The notes under the pieces were generated by a model. It searched no databases. It worked only from the letters and a program-made list of their open reading frames with translations, and was not told the origin of the DNA. Made by a program: the position numbers and the translations under genes. Below, piece after piece: positions 17,569 to 25,561 of a stretch of DNA of 64,000 nt (the first letter of the stretch is position 1; each line of letters begins with the position of its first letter). The stretch lies in contig JBHGXW010000013.1 of the NCBI GenBank assembly GCA_041920465.1, forward strand, positions 4,159 to 68,158, in the 5' to 3' direction. The DNA comes from Brevibacillus_H sp041920465. GTDB taxonomy: Bacteria > Bacillota > Bacilli > Brevibacillales > Brevibacillaceae.

Positions 17569-20001
17569 ATGAGCGAAAATCAACAGGAAAAGTCTCACAT
17601 TCCGACGAGATTAAATGTCTTGTTTTTTATTGTGTTTCTGTTTTTTGCTGCGATTATTTTACGGCTCGCCTACGTTCAACTGGTAGAAGGTGAGCAGTAT
17701 AAGCACGATTTGGAAAAATACAGCACGAGAGAATTAGCGATTCCTGCACCGCGGGGACGGATTTTGGACCGCAACGGTGAAGTATTGGTTGCCAATAAGC
17801 CGGTTTATACGGTGACGTACGTGGAAGAGCAGAATCAGGATATTAACGAAGATCTTGTGGCTGATAAGCTCGCGGGAATTTTGAAGATGGACGACGAAGC
17901 GCCGGGTACGGATAAGGAGCTTTTGAAAAAAGCGCTTGAGCTGCATGCGACGCTGCCCGTTTCCTTCGGAGCCAAGCAGACGTCCCAACTGATTGCCAAG
18001 ATTGAGCCGAAGATCCGCGCACTGCCGAAATTGACGGTAATTGACTCTTTGTCAGACATACAATTGGTGAAAACGGCCTTGTCGGTTGGCATGCGGGTAA
18101 ACATACCGATTGCGGCCAAAGATCGCGATTCCCTGAAAAAGGTATTTGCCGCCCAGATTCAGGCGATGAAAAAACCGACAGACACAGATGATATCTCTGA
18201 TCTTGAACTGTTAAAGCTGGCGTTCCAGGCTAATAAATCGGTCAAAATCACTTTGGATGCCAAGGAGCGCGACGATTTGAAAAAGGAACTGAAAGCTCAG
18301 CTTCGCCAGCTGCCGGCTCCATCCGAATTGCACCAACAGGATGACATGGATCTTCTGCGCTATGCGGCGATGTTTGATTTGGATGTTCCGTTGCCGCTGA
18401 CGAATGAACAGCGCCAGTTCCAATGGCGAAAAATGGCCATCCTGAAGGAGATGCGTGCCTATGGCATTGCCAGCTATATTCCCCGCCGCATCAAAGTGAA
18501 CATCTCCCCGGATGAGATGTTCAAGATCGAAGAGCGGCGCACCGAACTGCCGGGGATCAGCGTAATTGTTGAACCGATCAGGGAAATCCGCAAGGACCCG
18601 GACGGCAGCCCGTTTGGCACTCATTTCCTCGGCTATATCAATGCCATTCGTCCGGAATCGTTGGATGAGTATATGGCGCAGGGGTACAGCCCGACAGACC
18701 GCGTCGGGGAGAACGGCCTTGAGCGTTACTATGAGCGCCAGCTTCGTGGGAAGGACGGCGTGATGGAAGTACACGTCAATAAAGATTCGGAAACCGTGGA
18801 AAAGCGGATGCGCCGCGCGCCTGAACCGGGCAATGATCTGATTTTGGCCCTTGATTGGCGATTCCAAAGCAAAGTGGAAGATATCCTGAAAAACAGTTTG
18901 GCCGAGATGCAGAAAAATCCGAGCACTGCCAAATATGTAAAAGACGCGCATGCTTTGGTGATGAACCCAAAAACGGGAGAAATCCTTGCCATGGCCAGTG
19001 CACCTGACTACGATTTGAACGTCTACTACGACCGTAAAAAGTTTAACAAAGTGTATCGCACTGAAATACTGCCCAACGAAGCCAACCACTTCATCAACGC
19101 CGCCTATGCGCCCGGTTCAACGGCAAAGCCTCTCTCTGTGATGTTATCTTTGCAAGAAGGTTTAACCACGCCGAATGAGACGATTTTGGACCGAGGCGGA
19201 TGGAAAGTAGGGAACATGTACAAACGTAACTGGAAGCTCAGCGGTCACGGTCTTGTAAACGCGCGCCGAGCCCTGCAGGTTTCCAACAACACGTACATGT
19301 ACGCGATGGCCATGCGGCTTGTGGACAAAGCGCATAGCCAGCACAAAAGCTATAAAGAGATGTTCTCTGTTATCGATTTTTATAATGCCCAATTTGGATT
19401 GGGTGTCAAAACAGGTGTAGATTTGCCGTTTGAATCAACCGGTTATTTCTCCAGCTATGATGAATTCGGACGTTTGGCGGACGCGTTTATTGGCCAGTAC
19501 GATTCCTTTACGCCGATGCAATTGGGACAGTATGTCTCCACAATCGCGAATGGCGGTTACCGGATTCGGCCGCATTTCGTCAAAGAGATTCGCAAAGGAA
19601 CAATTGACCCGAAACAACCTGGACAGGTGTTGACGGTAATGGAGCCGGAAGTGCTAAACCGTGTACAGATTGACCCTCAATGGATCAAGGTCGTTCAAGA
19701 GGGGATGCGCATGGTTACAATGCCGGGCGGAACCGCTTATTCAAGCTTCCATGGACTCCCGTTTAATGTGGCTGCCAAAACAGGTACGGCCCAAACAGGA
19801 GGAGACCAGGATAACGCGCTGATTGTCGGATATGCGCCCTATGAAGACCCTCAGCTTGTCTTTGTCGTAATTGTTCCCAAGGGCGGTCACGGGGCTGACT
19901 CTTCCGGTCCGATTGCCCGAAAAATCCTTGAAGCCTACAATGCTTTATATCCGTTAACTCCGAATGCTTCCGCTCAGGCTGGCACGGCGGCGGCTAACTG
20001 A
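17569..20001 (+). CDS. mrdA: Elongation transpeptidase PBP2 with a repeated pedestal insert
   Basis: An 810-residue class B penicillin-binding protein that cross-links lateral-wall peptidoglycan with RodA and MreC. One N-terminal membrane helix (about 17-37) is followed by the dimerisation/pedestal region and the transpeptidase domain. Active-site motifs are Ser517-Thr-Ala-Lys520, Ser572-Asn-Asn574 and Lys737-Thr-Gly-Thr740. The protein is about 100 residues longer than usual because residues 115-298 contain four tandem units with exact 48-residue spacing, starting DKELLK, DIQLVK, DLELLK and DMDLLR. Start ATG with AAAAGGAGGGG. The gap before it holds the hairpin repeats. Confidence 0.93.
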   Translation: MSENQQEKSHIPTRLNVLFFIVFLFFAAIILRLAYVQLVEGEQYKHDLEKYSTRELAIPAPRGRILDRNGEVLVANKPVYTVTYVEEQNQDINEDLVADKLAGILKMDDEAPGTDKELLKKALELHATLPVSFGAKQTSQLIAKIEPKIRALPKLTVIDSLSDIQLVKTALSVGMRVNIPIAAKDRDSLKKVFAAQIQAMKKPTDTDDISDLELLKLAFQANKSVKITLDAKERDDLKKELKAQLRQLPAPSELHQQDDMDLLRYAAMFDLDVPLPLTNEQRQFQWRKMAILKEMRAYGIASYIPRRIKVNISPDEMFKIEERRTELPGISVIVEPIREIRKDPDGSPFGTHFLGYINAIRPESLDEYMAQGYSPTDRVGENGLERYYERQLRGKDGVMEVHVNKDSETVEKRMRRAPEPGNDLILALDWRFQSKVEDILKNSLAEMQKNPSTAKYVKDAHALVMNPKTGEILAMASAPDYDLNVYYDRKKFNKVYRTEILPNEANHFINAAYAPGSTAKPLSVMLSLQEGLTTPNETILDRGGWKVGNMYKRNWKLSGHGLVNARRALQVSNNTYMYAMAMRLVDKAHSQHKSYKEMFSVIDFYNAQFGLGVKTGVDLPFESTGYFSSYDEFGRLADAFIGQYDSFTPMQLGQYVSTIANGGYRIRPHFVKEIRKGTIDPKQPGQVLTVMEPEVLNRVQIDPQWIKVVQEGMRMVTMPGGTAYSSFHGLPFNVAAKTGTAQTGGDQDNALIVGYAPYEDPQLVFVVIVPKGGHGADSSGPIARKILEAYNALYPLTPNASAQAGTAAAN

Positions 20002-20081
20002 CTTTTTTCGGCAAATTTTGCGAACGTGCAGGAATCTTTTCCCTTCATGGCGAATGGTTACGGTCGAGGTGAAATGGGTCC

Positions 20082-20750
20082 ATGTCGAACAAGAATAAAG
20101 TAACCATAAAAGGAACCAAAGATGGCCTTGTCTTCTTCATGGACGACACGTGTTCTTTTGAAGAGTTGATTGATGATTTGCGGGAAAAAATTGAACACAG
20201 CCATCAGCAGATTTTAAGCGGACCGATTATACGCGTATCGATCAAATTGGGCAAACGATATTGTTCGATGGAACAGCAAGAAGAGTTGACCAAGATCATT
20301 CGCCAGAAGGGCAACCTGGTGATTCAAACGATAGATTCTGATGTCATCACCAAAGAGGAAGCTTTTGCCGAACAATTGAAATCAAGATTTTCCATAGAGA
20401 CTCATACAGTTCGTTCCGGGCAGATTATTGAATTCGATGGTGATATATTACTTTTGGGCGATGTGAATCCAGGCGGAACGATCAGAAGTACAGGCAGTAT
20501 CTATGTACTGGGGAATCTGCGCGGTATAGCGCACGCAGGAATACAAGGTAATACAGAAGCAATAATTGCCTCTGCGGCGATGTGTCCGCAGCAGCTGCGA
20601 ATCGCTGAGGTGATTTCAAGGCCGGGCGAAGAGTGGGTCCAAGTTACAGGGGGAGCGGAATTCGCCTATCTGGAACACGACAAGATGGTGGTTGGCAAAA
20701 TGAACCTACTCCATCGGGTACGCGCCGAGTTCGGACAGAAGAAAGTGTAA
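20082..20750 (+). CDS. minC: Septum site-determining protein MinC
   Basis: A 222-residue inhibitor of FtsZ assembly. The N-terminal FtsZ-contacting domain covers about 1-100. The C-terminal right-handed beta-helix (about 110-205) is recognisable from GDILLLGDVNPGGTIRSTGS and VLGNLRGIAHAG; it dimerises and binds MinD. ATG at 20082 with GAGGTGA 9 bases upstream. The minD start follows after 23 bases. Confidence 0.94.
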   Translation: MSNKNKVTIKGTKDGLVFFMDDTCSFEELIDDLREKIEHSHQQILSGPIIRVSIKLGKRYCSMEQQEELTKIIRQKGNLVIQTIDSDVITKEEAFAEQLKSRFSIETHTVRSGQIIEFDGDILLLGDVNPGGTIRSTGSIYVLGNLRGIAHAGIQGNTEAIIASAAMCPQQLRIAEVISRPGEEWVQVTGGAEFAYLEHDKMVVGKMNLLHRVRAEFGQKKV

Positions 20751-20773
20751 GTGGGCAAAAGGAGGAGAATGAC

Positions 20774-21568
20774 TTGGGGTTAGCAATCGTAGTCACTTCG
20801 GGTAAAGGTGGCGTGGGGAAAACCACGACGTCTGCCAACATTGGGACTGCTTTGGCATTAAACGGACAAAAAGTTTGCATGGTAGACACCGATATCGGGC
20901 TTCGTAACCTGGACGTAATCATGGGACTGGAAAATCGCATTATCTATGACCTGGTAGACGTGGTAGAGGGAGCTTGCCGATTGCAGCAGGCTTTGATTAA
21001 GGACAAACGTTTTGAAAATCTGTCCTTGCTTCCCGCAGCGCAAACCAAAGACAAATCGGCGGTTCAGCCCGAGCAGATGGAAGAGATCGTTACGCAGTTG
21101 AAGCGCGAATTCGACTATGTGATCATTGATTGCCCGGCCGGAATCGAACAGGGCTTCCGCAATGCCGTGGCAGGAGCAGATCAGGCGATTGTTGTCACCA
21201 CACCGGAAAAAGCTGCCGTGCGGGACGCCGATCGCATCATCGGATTGTTGGAAAGAGAAAAAGTAGGAATGCCGAAGCTGGTGATTAATCGCGTCCGTTC
21301 ACATATGGTGAAAAATGGGGACATGCTGGACGTGGAAGATATTCTGGATCTTCTAGCCATTGACTTAATCGGCGTTGTGCCTGATGATGAGTATATTATC
21401 AAATCAGCAAATGCAGGCGAACCAGCCGTGATGAACCATGAATCGCGTGCAGCGCTCGCGTATCGGAACATTGCACGCCGCCTGTTGGGAGAATCCGTGC
21501 CGCTTCTGCCGTTAGAAGAGAAGAAGGGTATGTTCACCAAAATGAAAAAGTTCTTCGGCATGAAATAA
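20774..21568 (+). CDS. minD: Septum site-determining ATPase MinD
   Basis: A 264-residue ParA-type ATPase that recruits MinC to the membrane. Deviant Walker A is SGKGGVGKTT from residue 9; Walker B is FDYVIIDCPAG. The C-terminal amphipathic helix (KKGMFTKMKKFFGMK) is the membrane anchor. TTG at 20774 is chosen because AAAAGGAGGAG ends 6 bases before it and the usual MinD N-terminus begins there. An out-of-frame ATG at 20769 should not be mistaken for the start. Confidence 0.95.
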   Translation: MGLAIVVTSGKGGVGKTTTSANIGTALALNGQKVCMVDTDIGLRNLDVIMGLENRIIYDLVDVVEGACRLQQALIKDKRFENLSLLPAAQTKDKSAVQPEQMEEIVTQLKREFDYVIIDCPAGIEQGFRNAVAGADQAIVVTTPEKAAVRDADRIIGLLEREKVGMPKLVINRVRSHMVKNGDMLDVEDILDLLAIDLIGVVPDDEYIIKSANAGEPAVMNHESRAALAYRNIARRLLGESVPLLPLEEKKGMFTKMKKFFGMK

Positions 21569-21588
21569 ACGTTGGTAATATGACAATC

Positions 21589-21618
21589 AAACAGGGGAAA
21601 TCTCCTGTTTCTTTTTTT
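21589..21618 (+). terminator. Terminator after minD
   Basis: AAACAGGGG / CTCCTGTTT, 9 bp with one G-T pair and an AAAT loop, followed by seven T. A strong rho-independent terminator that separates minD from rodA. Confidence 0.85.
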
Positions 21619-21634
21619 GCAATATAAAAAAGCG

Positions 21635-21681
21635 CAACTGCGCAAGCTGTAACGGGAGGCACGAAAGGACAACGTATTTCT
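21635..21681 (+). repeat. Dispersed repeat, copy A (second copy at 23707)
   Basis: About 46 bases starting CAACTGCGCAAGCTGTAACG and including GGCACGAAAGGACAACG are nearly identical to 23707-23752, with one inserted G and few substitutions. The GC-GCAA-GC segment can form a small GNRA-capped hairpin. Not coding in a shared frame because of the indel. Confidence 0.75.
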
Positions 21682-21742
21682 TAGTCGACAGGAATTTATA
21701 ATATGTAACTTCGCCAACAGAAAAGTTTCGGAGGGGAGATTC

Positions 21743-22873
21743 GTGGACCTGGAAAAAAGACATTTGAAAGAGTTAGATTGGTCAATCATTCTCATTCTCC
21801 TTGGCTTAGGGGTATTCAGCTACCTGGGAATCTCCGGTTCCGCCGTAGGTCCTGATTTGGCTGGCAAGCAAGTCATTTGGTATTTGGTCGGATTTGTCAT
21901 CCTGACTGCCATCTTGTTGTTTGATTACCGGATTTATCGCGGTTTGGCTTACATCTTCTATGGATTCGGCATACTTTTGTTGATCGGTGTGTTCTTTACA
22001 CCGGAGCGAAATGGCGCAACAAGCTGGTATAACCTGGGGCCGGTCTTGTTTCAGCCGTCAGAGTTAATGAAGCTGTTTGTCATTTTGACGGTAGCTCGCT
22101 ACCTCGCCAAAAAAGAAGAGAAGGGAGAACGTTTTGAAAAGTTTTATCAATTATTTCCTTTGTTTATGCTGATTGGAGTTCCGTTATTGCTCATTCTGGT
22201 TCAGCCCGATTTGGGTACCTCGCTTGTGTTTACCGGGATCATGTCCACAATGCTGGTGGCTGGCGGAGTCAGGTTTCTCCATTTTGCTTACCTTGGATCA
22301 GCCGCGGGATTGTTCTTCGGATTTATGGCTTTTCTCTACAACTTCAAAGAAAAATTGTTTTTCAAAATCATCAAGCCTTATCAGTGGAAGCGGATTGAAT
22401 ACTGGCTGAATCCCGATCTGGATGCGATGGGTTGGGGGTTTCAGTTGAAACAGTCGCTGATTGCCATCGGTTCCGGCCAATTGATGGGAAAAGGTGTCAA
22501 TACCGCAACACAGGCAAGCTATGGTTGGGTTCCGGTAGGAGAGAGTGACTTCATTTTTACCGTTATTGCCGAAAAAATGGGCTTTATCGGTGCCGGTATG
22601 TTGATGATCCTGTTTTTCTTCCTGATTTACCGGATGATCCGTATTGCGATGGAGACAAAGGACCCGTTTGGCTCATATGTCGTATCAGGCGTTGTCGGTA
22701 TGTTAACCTTCCAAATTTTTGAAAACATTGGAATGACGATTCAATTGATGCCGATTACCGGAATTCCGCTGCCGTTTATCAGCTATGGCGGAAGCTCGCT
22801 GATCACCAATTTTTTGATTATCGGGATTGTGCTGAATATTGGCATGCGAAAACAGCGGTTGAGATTTGATTAG
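21743..22873 (+). CDS. rodA: SEDS glycosyltransferase RodA
   Basis: A 376-residue polytopic membrane protein of the SEDS family, the lipid II polymerase partner of PBP2. Ten or so hydrophobic helices and the family motifs LVQPDLGTSL and GIPLPFISYGGSSL are visible; the region ATSWYNLGPVLFQPSELMK carries the conserved periplasmic face residues. GTG start with GGAGGGGAG upstream. Placement after mre and min genes favours RodA over FtsW, but the SEDS paralogues are similar. Confidence 0.9.
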   Translation: MDLEKRHLKELDWSIILILLGLGVFSYLGISGSAVGPDLAGKQVIWYLVGFVILTAILLFDYRIYRGLAYIFYGFGILLLIGVFFTPERNGATSWYNLGPVLFQPSELMKLFVILTVARYLAKKEEKGERFEKFYQLFPLFMLIGVPLLLILVQPDLGTSLVFTGIMSTMLVAGGVRFLHFAYLGSAAGLFFGFMAFLYNFKEKLFFKIIKPYQWKRIEYWLNPDLDAMGWGFQLKQSLIAIGSGQLMGKGVNTATQASYGWVPVGESDFIFTVIAEKMGFIGAGMLMILFFFLIYRMIRIAMETKDPFGSYVVSGVVGMLTFQIFENIGMTIQLMPITGIPLPFISYGGSSLITNFLIIGIVLNIGMRKQRLRFD

Positions 22874-22916
22874 TGGAAGTTATTACCGATTTTTTGTCTG
22901 CAGTATGCAAAAAAAC

Positions 22917-22945
22917 GTGACAAACGAAATGATGTATGGTAAAAT
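22917..22945 (+). promoter_or_regulatory. Promoter upstream of the cold-shock leader
   Basis: GTGACA at 22917 and TAAAAT at 22940 with a 17-base spacer. Transcription would begin near 22952, giving a leader of about 190 bases before the cold-shock ATG. Confidence 0.5.
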
Positions 22946-22998
22946 TCTTACCAAGTTAACCATTTTACTTACCTAAGTGATTTGATGGATTGGATGTA

Positions 22999-23056
22999 AG
23001 CCGTACCTTTAGAGATACGTCACCATGTGATCAAATCTCTGAAGGTGCGGCTTTTT
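22999..23056 (+). terminator. Long hairpin with T run in the cold-shock leader
   Basis: AGCCGTACCTTTAGAGAT (22999-23016) pairs with ATCTCTGAAGGTGCGGCT (23035-23052) over 18 bp with two G-T pairs; T5 follows. It can end readthrough from rodA, or act as an attenuator or 3' end of a short RNA made from the promoter at 22917. Confidence 0.75.
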
Positions 23057-23101
23057 CCTTACCAGATAGAGCGTTTAGTAAGTGCGGTTAACGAATTTCT
23101 T

Positions 23102-23128
23102 CACCAAAAGATTTGGTGGATATTTTTT
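23102..23128 (+). promoter_or_regulatory. Second leader hairpin next to the cold-shock ribosome binding site
   Basis: CACCAAA / TTTGGTG with a 3-base loop, then T6 at 23123-23128 directly before AGGAGG. The T run and short stem look like a weak terminator or a temperature-sensitive structure; cold-shock mRNAs often have regulatory leaders. Confidence 0.5.
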
Positions 23129-23141
23129 AGGAGGTTTATCC

Positions 23142-23342
23142 ATGCAACAAGGTACTGTAAAATGGTTTAACGCAGAGAAAGGTTTCGGTTTCATCCAAGT
23201 TGAGGGTGGAGAAGACGTTTTCGTGCACTACAGCGCAATCCAATCCCAAGGTTTCAAAACTTTGGAAGAAGGCCAAAAAGTAGAATTCGAAATCGTTCAA
23301 GGCAGCCGTGGACCACAAGCTGCTAACGTTGTAAAACTCTAA
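23142..23342 (+). CDS. Cold-shock protein (CspA family)
   Basis: A 66-residue single cold-shock domain that binds single-stranded RNA and DNA. Both RNA-binding motifs are present: KGFGFIQV (RNP1) and DVFVHYSAI (RNP2). ATG at 23142 follows TTAGGAGGT. The gene has its own promoter-like site, a leader with two hairpins and its own terminator, so it is monocistronic. Paralogues usually exist, so I give no exact gene letter. Confidence 0.95.
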   Translation: MQQGTVKWFNAEKGFGFIQVEGGEDVFVHYSAIQSQGFKTLEEGQKVEFEIVQGSRGPQAANVVKL

Positions 23343-23360
23343 TTTTGAAACCACAAACGA

Positions 23361-23390
23361 AGCAGTCTCCAATCAGGAGGCTGCTTTTTT
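23361..23390 (+). terminator. Terminator after the cold-shock gene
   Basis: AGCAGTCTCC / GGAGGCTGCT, 10 bp with one G-T pair and an AATCA loop, followed by T6. Confidence 0.88.
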
Positions 23391-23399
23391 GCTGTTTAA

Positions 23400-23441
23400 G
23401 AAAGTTTAATCACTTTAAATTGCTAAAGTGGTTAAACTTTC
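23400..23441 (+). repeat. 17-bp-stem hairpin repeat, copy 1
   Basis: GAAAGTTTAATCACTTT (23400-23416) pairs with AAAGTGGTTAAACTTTC (23425-23441) with one G-T pair and an 8-base loop. The same arms occur at 31801-31842 with a different loop. It opens a gene-free stretch (23391-23846) holding further repeats. No T run follows, so it is not a simple terminator. Confidence 0.8.
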
Positions 23442-23525
23442 TTTCCATTTGCGCAGCCAGTGGAGAAAAACGATTGTCCATTTCGCAGCGACTTTTACAG
23501 CGCAAGCCCAGGCGCTTACCTGGGC

Positions 23526-23560
23526 CCCGCTCGGCACATCGATAGCTTAAGACGAGTGGG
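23526..23560 (+). repeat. GTGGG hairpin repeat, copy 3
   Basis: CCCGCTCG (23526-23533) pairs with CGAGTGGG (23553-23560), 8 bp with a G-T pair at the same position as in the copy at 17515. Followed by CAAAAAA. The middle of the stem differs from the other copies but still pairs. Confidence 0.6.
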
Positions 23561-23586
23561 CAAAAAATCGTCAGGAGAAAAAGGAC

Positions 23587-23621
23587 CCCGACCGGCGCCA
23601 CGTAAGTTATGGCCGGGTGGG
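23587..23621 (+). repeat. GTGGG hairpin repeat, copy 4
   Basis: CCCG (23587-23590) pairs with TGGG (23618-23621), and CCGGC (23592-23596) with GCCGG (23612-23616), around one A/G mismatch. Followed by TAAAAAAA. Same outer motif as the copies at 17515 and 23526. Confidence 0.55.
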
Positions 23622-23706
23622 TAAAAAAAGTGGTCAAGCAGCGATACGAAGGCCGATGCTACGGTTTTGGCCACTTCCTGACGATGAGAGAAGCCGGACT
23701 TGAGTA

Positions 23707-23752
23707 CAACTGCGCAAGCTGTAACGGAGGCACGAAAGGACAACGTTTTTCT
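23707..23752 (+). repeat. Dispersed repeat, copy B (first copy at 21635)
   Basis: Nearly identical to 21635-21681. It is preceded by further base-paired segments (GTGGTC near 23630 with GGCCAC near 23669; CTTC with GAAG near 23674-23693) and followed by TCTGC / GCAGA near 23759-23774. The whole stretch 23600-23780 looks like a structured RNA or a decayed element rather than a gene. Confidence 0.7.
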
Positions 23753-23799
23753 CACATTTCTGCTCATAAAGCAGATAGACAAGTCATAAAAATAGTACA

Positions 23800-23833
23800 A
23801 AGGTGCGGGTCATAACCAAGGTACGGGTCACAA
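23800..23833 (+). repeat. Two direct repeats before spoIVFA
   Basis: AAGGTGCGGGTCATAA (23800-23815) and AAGGTACGGGTCACAA (23818-23833), two mismatches, period 18. They end at the spoIVFA ribosome binding site and could be regulator sites; no clear SigE promoter is seen. Confidence 0.5.
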
Positions 23834-23846
23834 AGGAGGAACAGCC

Positions 23847-24635
23847 ATGTTTGAAGAAGTGGAACGCGTAAAAGAAAGAAGACGCGAGCGTATGGAAAAA
23901 CTTCGCACGCAAACAAGGGACAGCCTGCCCCCTTTTTATCAGGAGATACATGACCCGATTGAGAATCCTTTCATTCCGTCCGATTATTCACCTCTTCCGC
24001 TCAAGGAGCAGAATCCGCCGACAACCCTTCGTCCGCAACAAGTGCTTGGAATACAAGTATTTTTTTCACTCATCTTGGCGGGATTTGCTTATCTGTTGTT
24101 TCATTCATCCCTTCCCTTTCCGGCATCCTGGCGGGAAACGGGACAAGAGGTGATGAACCGCGATTTCAATTTTGAAGCAGTCGCAGCCTGGTATGAATCA
24201 AGATTTGGCTCCACCGGATTTCCAGTTTTGACGCAGCATAAAACTTCTTCGGTGCCGGCTGCGTCCTCTGCCAGGGTCAAGCCGTGGGTGATGCCAAAAG
24301 ATTGGAAGGTTGTCAAGCGATACGATCCCGCAAGTGCGAAAATGGTGGTGGACGTAGGGGAAACCGGCCAGATTTTAAACGTAGAGACGGGCATTGTGAC
24401 GTTTGTGGGAGAGAAGAACGGCTATGGCCAAACGGTTATCGTGCAATTAGCGGGCGGTCGGGAAGTATGGTACGGCAATATGGAAGCGGCTCACGTACAG
24501 GTGAACGACTATGTAAAGCAGGGAGATTTAATCGGAGTGGCGAGGAAGTTTTCCCCTTCCGTCCGTTATCTGTACCTAAGTATGAAGAAAAAGGATGCTT
24601 TTGTTGATCCGTTGGATGTGATCGCGATTGACTGA
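23847..24635 (+). CDS. spoIVFA: Sporulation protein SpoIVFA, M23-like
   Basis: A 262-residue mother-cell membrane protein that anchors and inhibits the SpoIVFB protease until a forespore signal arrives. N-terminal basic cytoplasmic part, one membrane helix (about 69-90), and a C-terminal lysostaphin-like beta domain (about 160-255: VETGIVTFVGEKNGYGQTV). The full metallopeptidase motif is not evident, consistent with a regulatory role. ATG with AAAGGAGGA. Overlaps spoIVFB by 8 bases. Length matches B. subtilis (264). Confidence 0.88.
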   Translation: MFEEVERVKERRRERMEKLRTQTRDSLPPFYQEIHDPIENPFIPSDYSPLPLKEQNPPTTLRPQQVLGIQVFFSLILAGFAYLLFHSSLPFPASWRETGQEVMNRDFNFEAVAAWYESRFGSTGFPVLTQHKTSSVPAASSARVKPWVMPKDWKVVKRYDPASAKMVVDVGETGQILNVETGIVTFVGEKNGYGQTVIVQLAGGREVWYGNMEAAHVQVNDYVKQGDLIGVARKFSPSVRYLYLSMKKKDAFVDPLDVIAID

Positions 24636-25479
24636 GCTTAAGCTCTTTCGGATACGATTTCGCATCCATCTTCTTTTTTGGGCCGTCATCGGATTGTCGA
24701 TTGCGGCCGGATACTTTATTGAGGTCATTACCTTGTTTGTGATCGTGTTGATTCATGAAATGGGACACGTATCGGTAGCGAAAGAGTTAGGCTGGAAAGT
24801 GACGCAAATCCAACTTCTGCCGTTTGGAGGCGTCGCTATCGTCGAAGATGAAACTGCGGCAGATCCGTTGGACGAGATCGTGGTCGCGTTGGCAGGACCG
24901 TTTATGAATATGGCGATGATTTTCGTTTCGTTTTTGTTTTGGAAGTCAGGGGTATGGACGACAGAATGGACCGCTTTTTTTATGAAGGCGAACATGCTGA
25001 TTGCCGGGTTCAATCTGCTTCCGATCTGGCCGTTAGACGGAGGAAGAATCGTTCAGGCTCTATTGTTTTACCGGTTCCCTTATCGTCAAGCCAGTTTGCT
25101 TTCGCTTGGGGCAAGCTGCCTGTTTGCTGCCCTGATGTTTGGCTTGGGCTTGATTCATGTGCAACTCAACCTGATGGTGATTGCCGTTTATCTCTCGTAT
25201 ATGAATATCCAGGCTTTTCTTCGGTTTCCTTACCAATTCATGCGCTTTCTCATGGGAAAGTACGGCCAACAGACAAAGGAACTGCCTGTACTATCTGTTA
25301 CCATCCTTCCTTCCATGAGCACGATTCAAGCTGCTTGCCAAATGTATAAAGGACGTGCCCATCTCTTTTTTGTTCACTTCGGGGAGGAAGGGGTATTTCT
25401 GCACGAATCCGAACTTTTGCATGCCTTATTGATTGAGCGCCGCTACCATGATCCTGTCGGAAGGATAATCAATTCTTAA
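24628..25479 (+). CDS. spoIVFB: Pro-sigma-K processing protease SpoIVFB
   Basis: A 283-residue site-2 intramembrane metalloprotease that cleaves pro-sigma-K in the mother cell. Zinc motif His43-Glu44-x-x-His47 lies in the second hydrophobic segment, and the third ligand motif is IWPLDGGRIVQ. A C-terminal CBS-like ATP-sensing part (about 205-283) is present. TTG start inside the end of spoIVFA; no strong ribosome binding site is seen, so translation is probably coupled. Its control by SpoIVFA and BofC is supported by spoIVFA next door and bofC at 44733. Confidence 0.92.
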   Translation: MTELKLFRIRFRIHLLFWAVIGLSIAAGYFIEVITLFVIVLIHEMGHVSVAKELGWKVTQIQLLPFGGVAIVEDETAADPLDEIVVALAGPFMNMAMIFVSFLFWKSGVWTTEWTAFFMKANMLIAGFNLLPIWPLDGGRIVQALLFYRFPYRQASLLSLGASCLFAALMFGLGLIHVQLNLMVIAVYLSYMNIQAFLRFPYQFMRFLMGKYGQQTKELPVLSVTILPSMSTIQAACQMYKGRAHLFFVHFGEEGVFLHESELLHALLIERRYHDPVGRIINS

Positions 25480-25561
25480 GATTTGACGGGCTTCTTAGCA
25501 TGTATTAAGATAATCCGCAAATGCGTTTTCGCGAAAAGTGTACATGCAGGAGGCCCAGCCT

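Noticed and set aside
23609..23815. A 68-codon frame with a CxxC motif in the repeat region
   Set aside because: No ribosome binding site, and it runs through the dispersed repeat whose other copy has a frameshifting indel; more likely non-coding.
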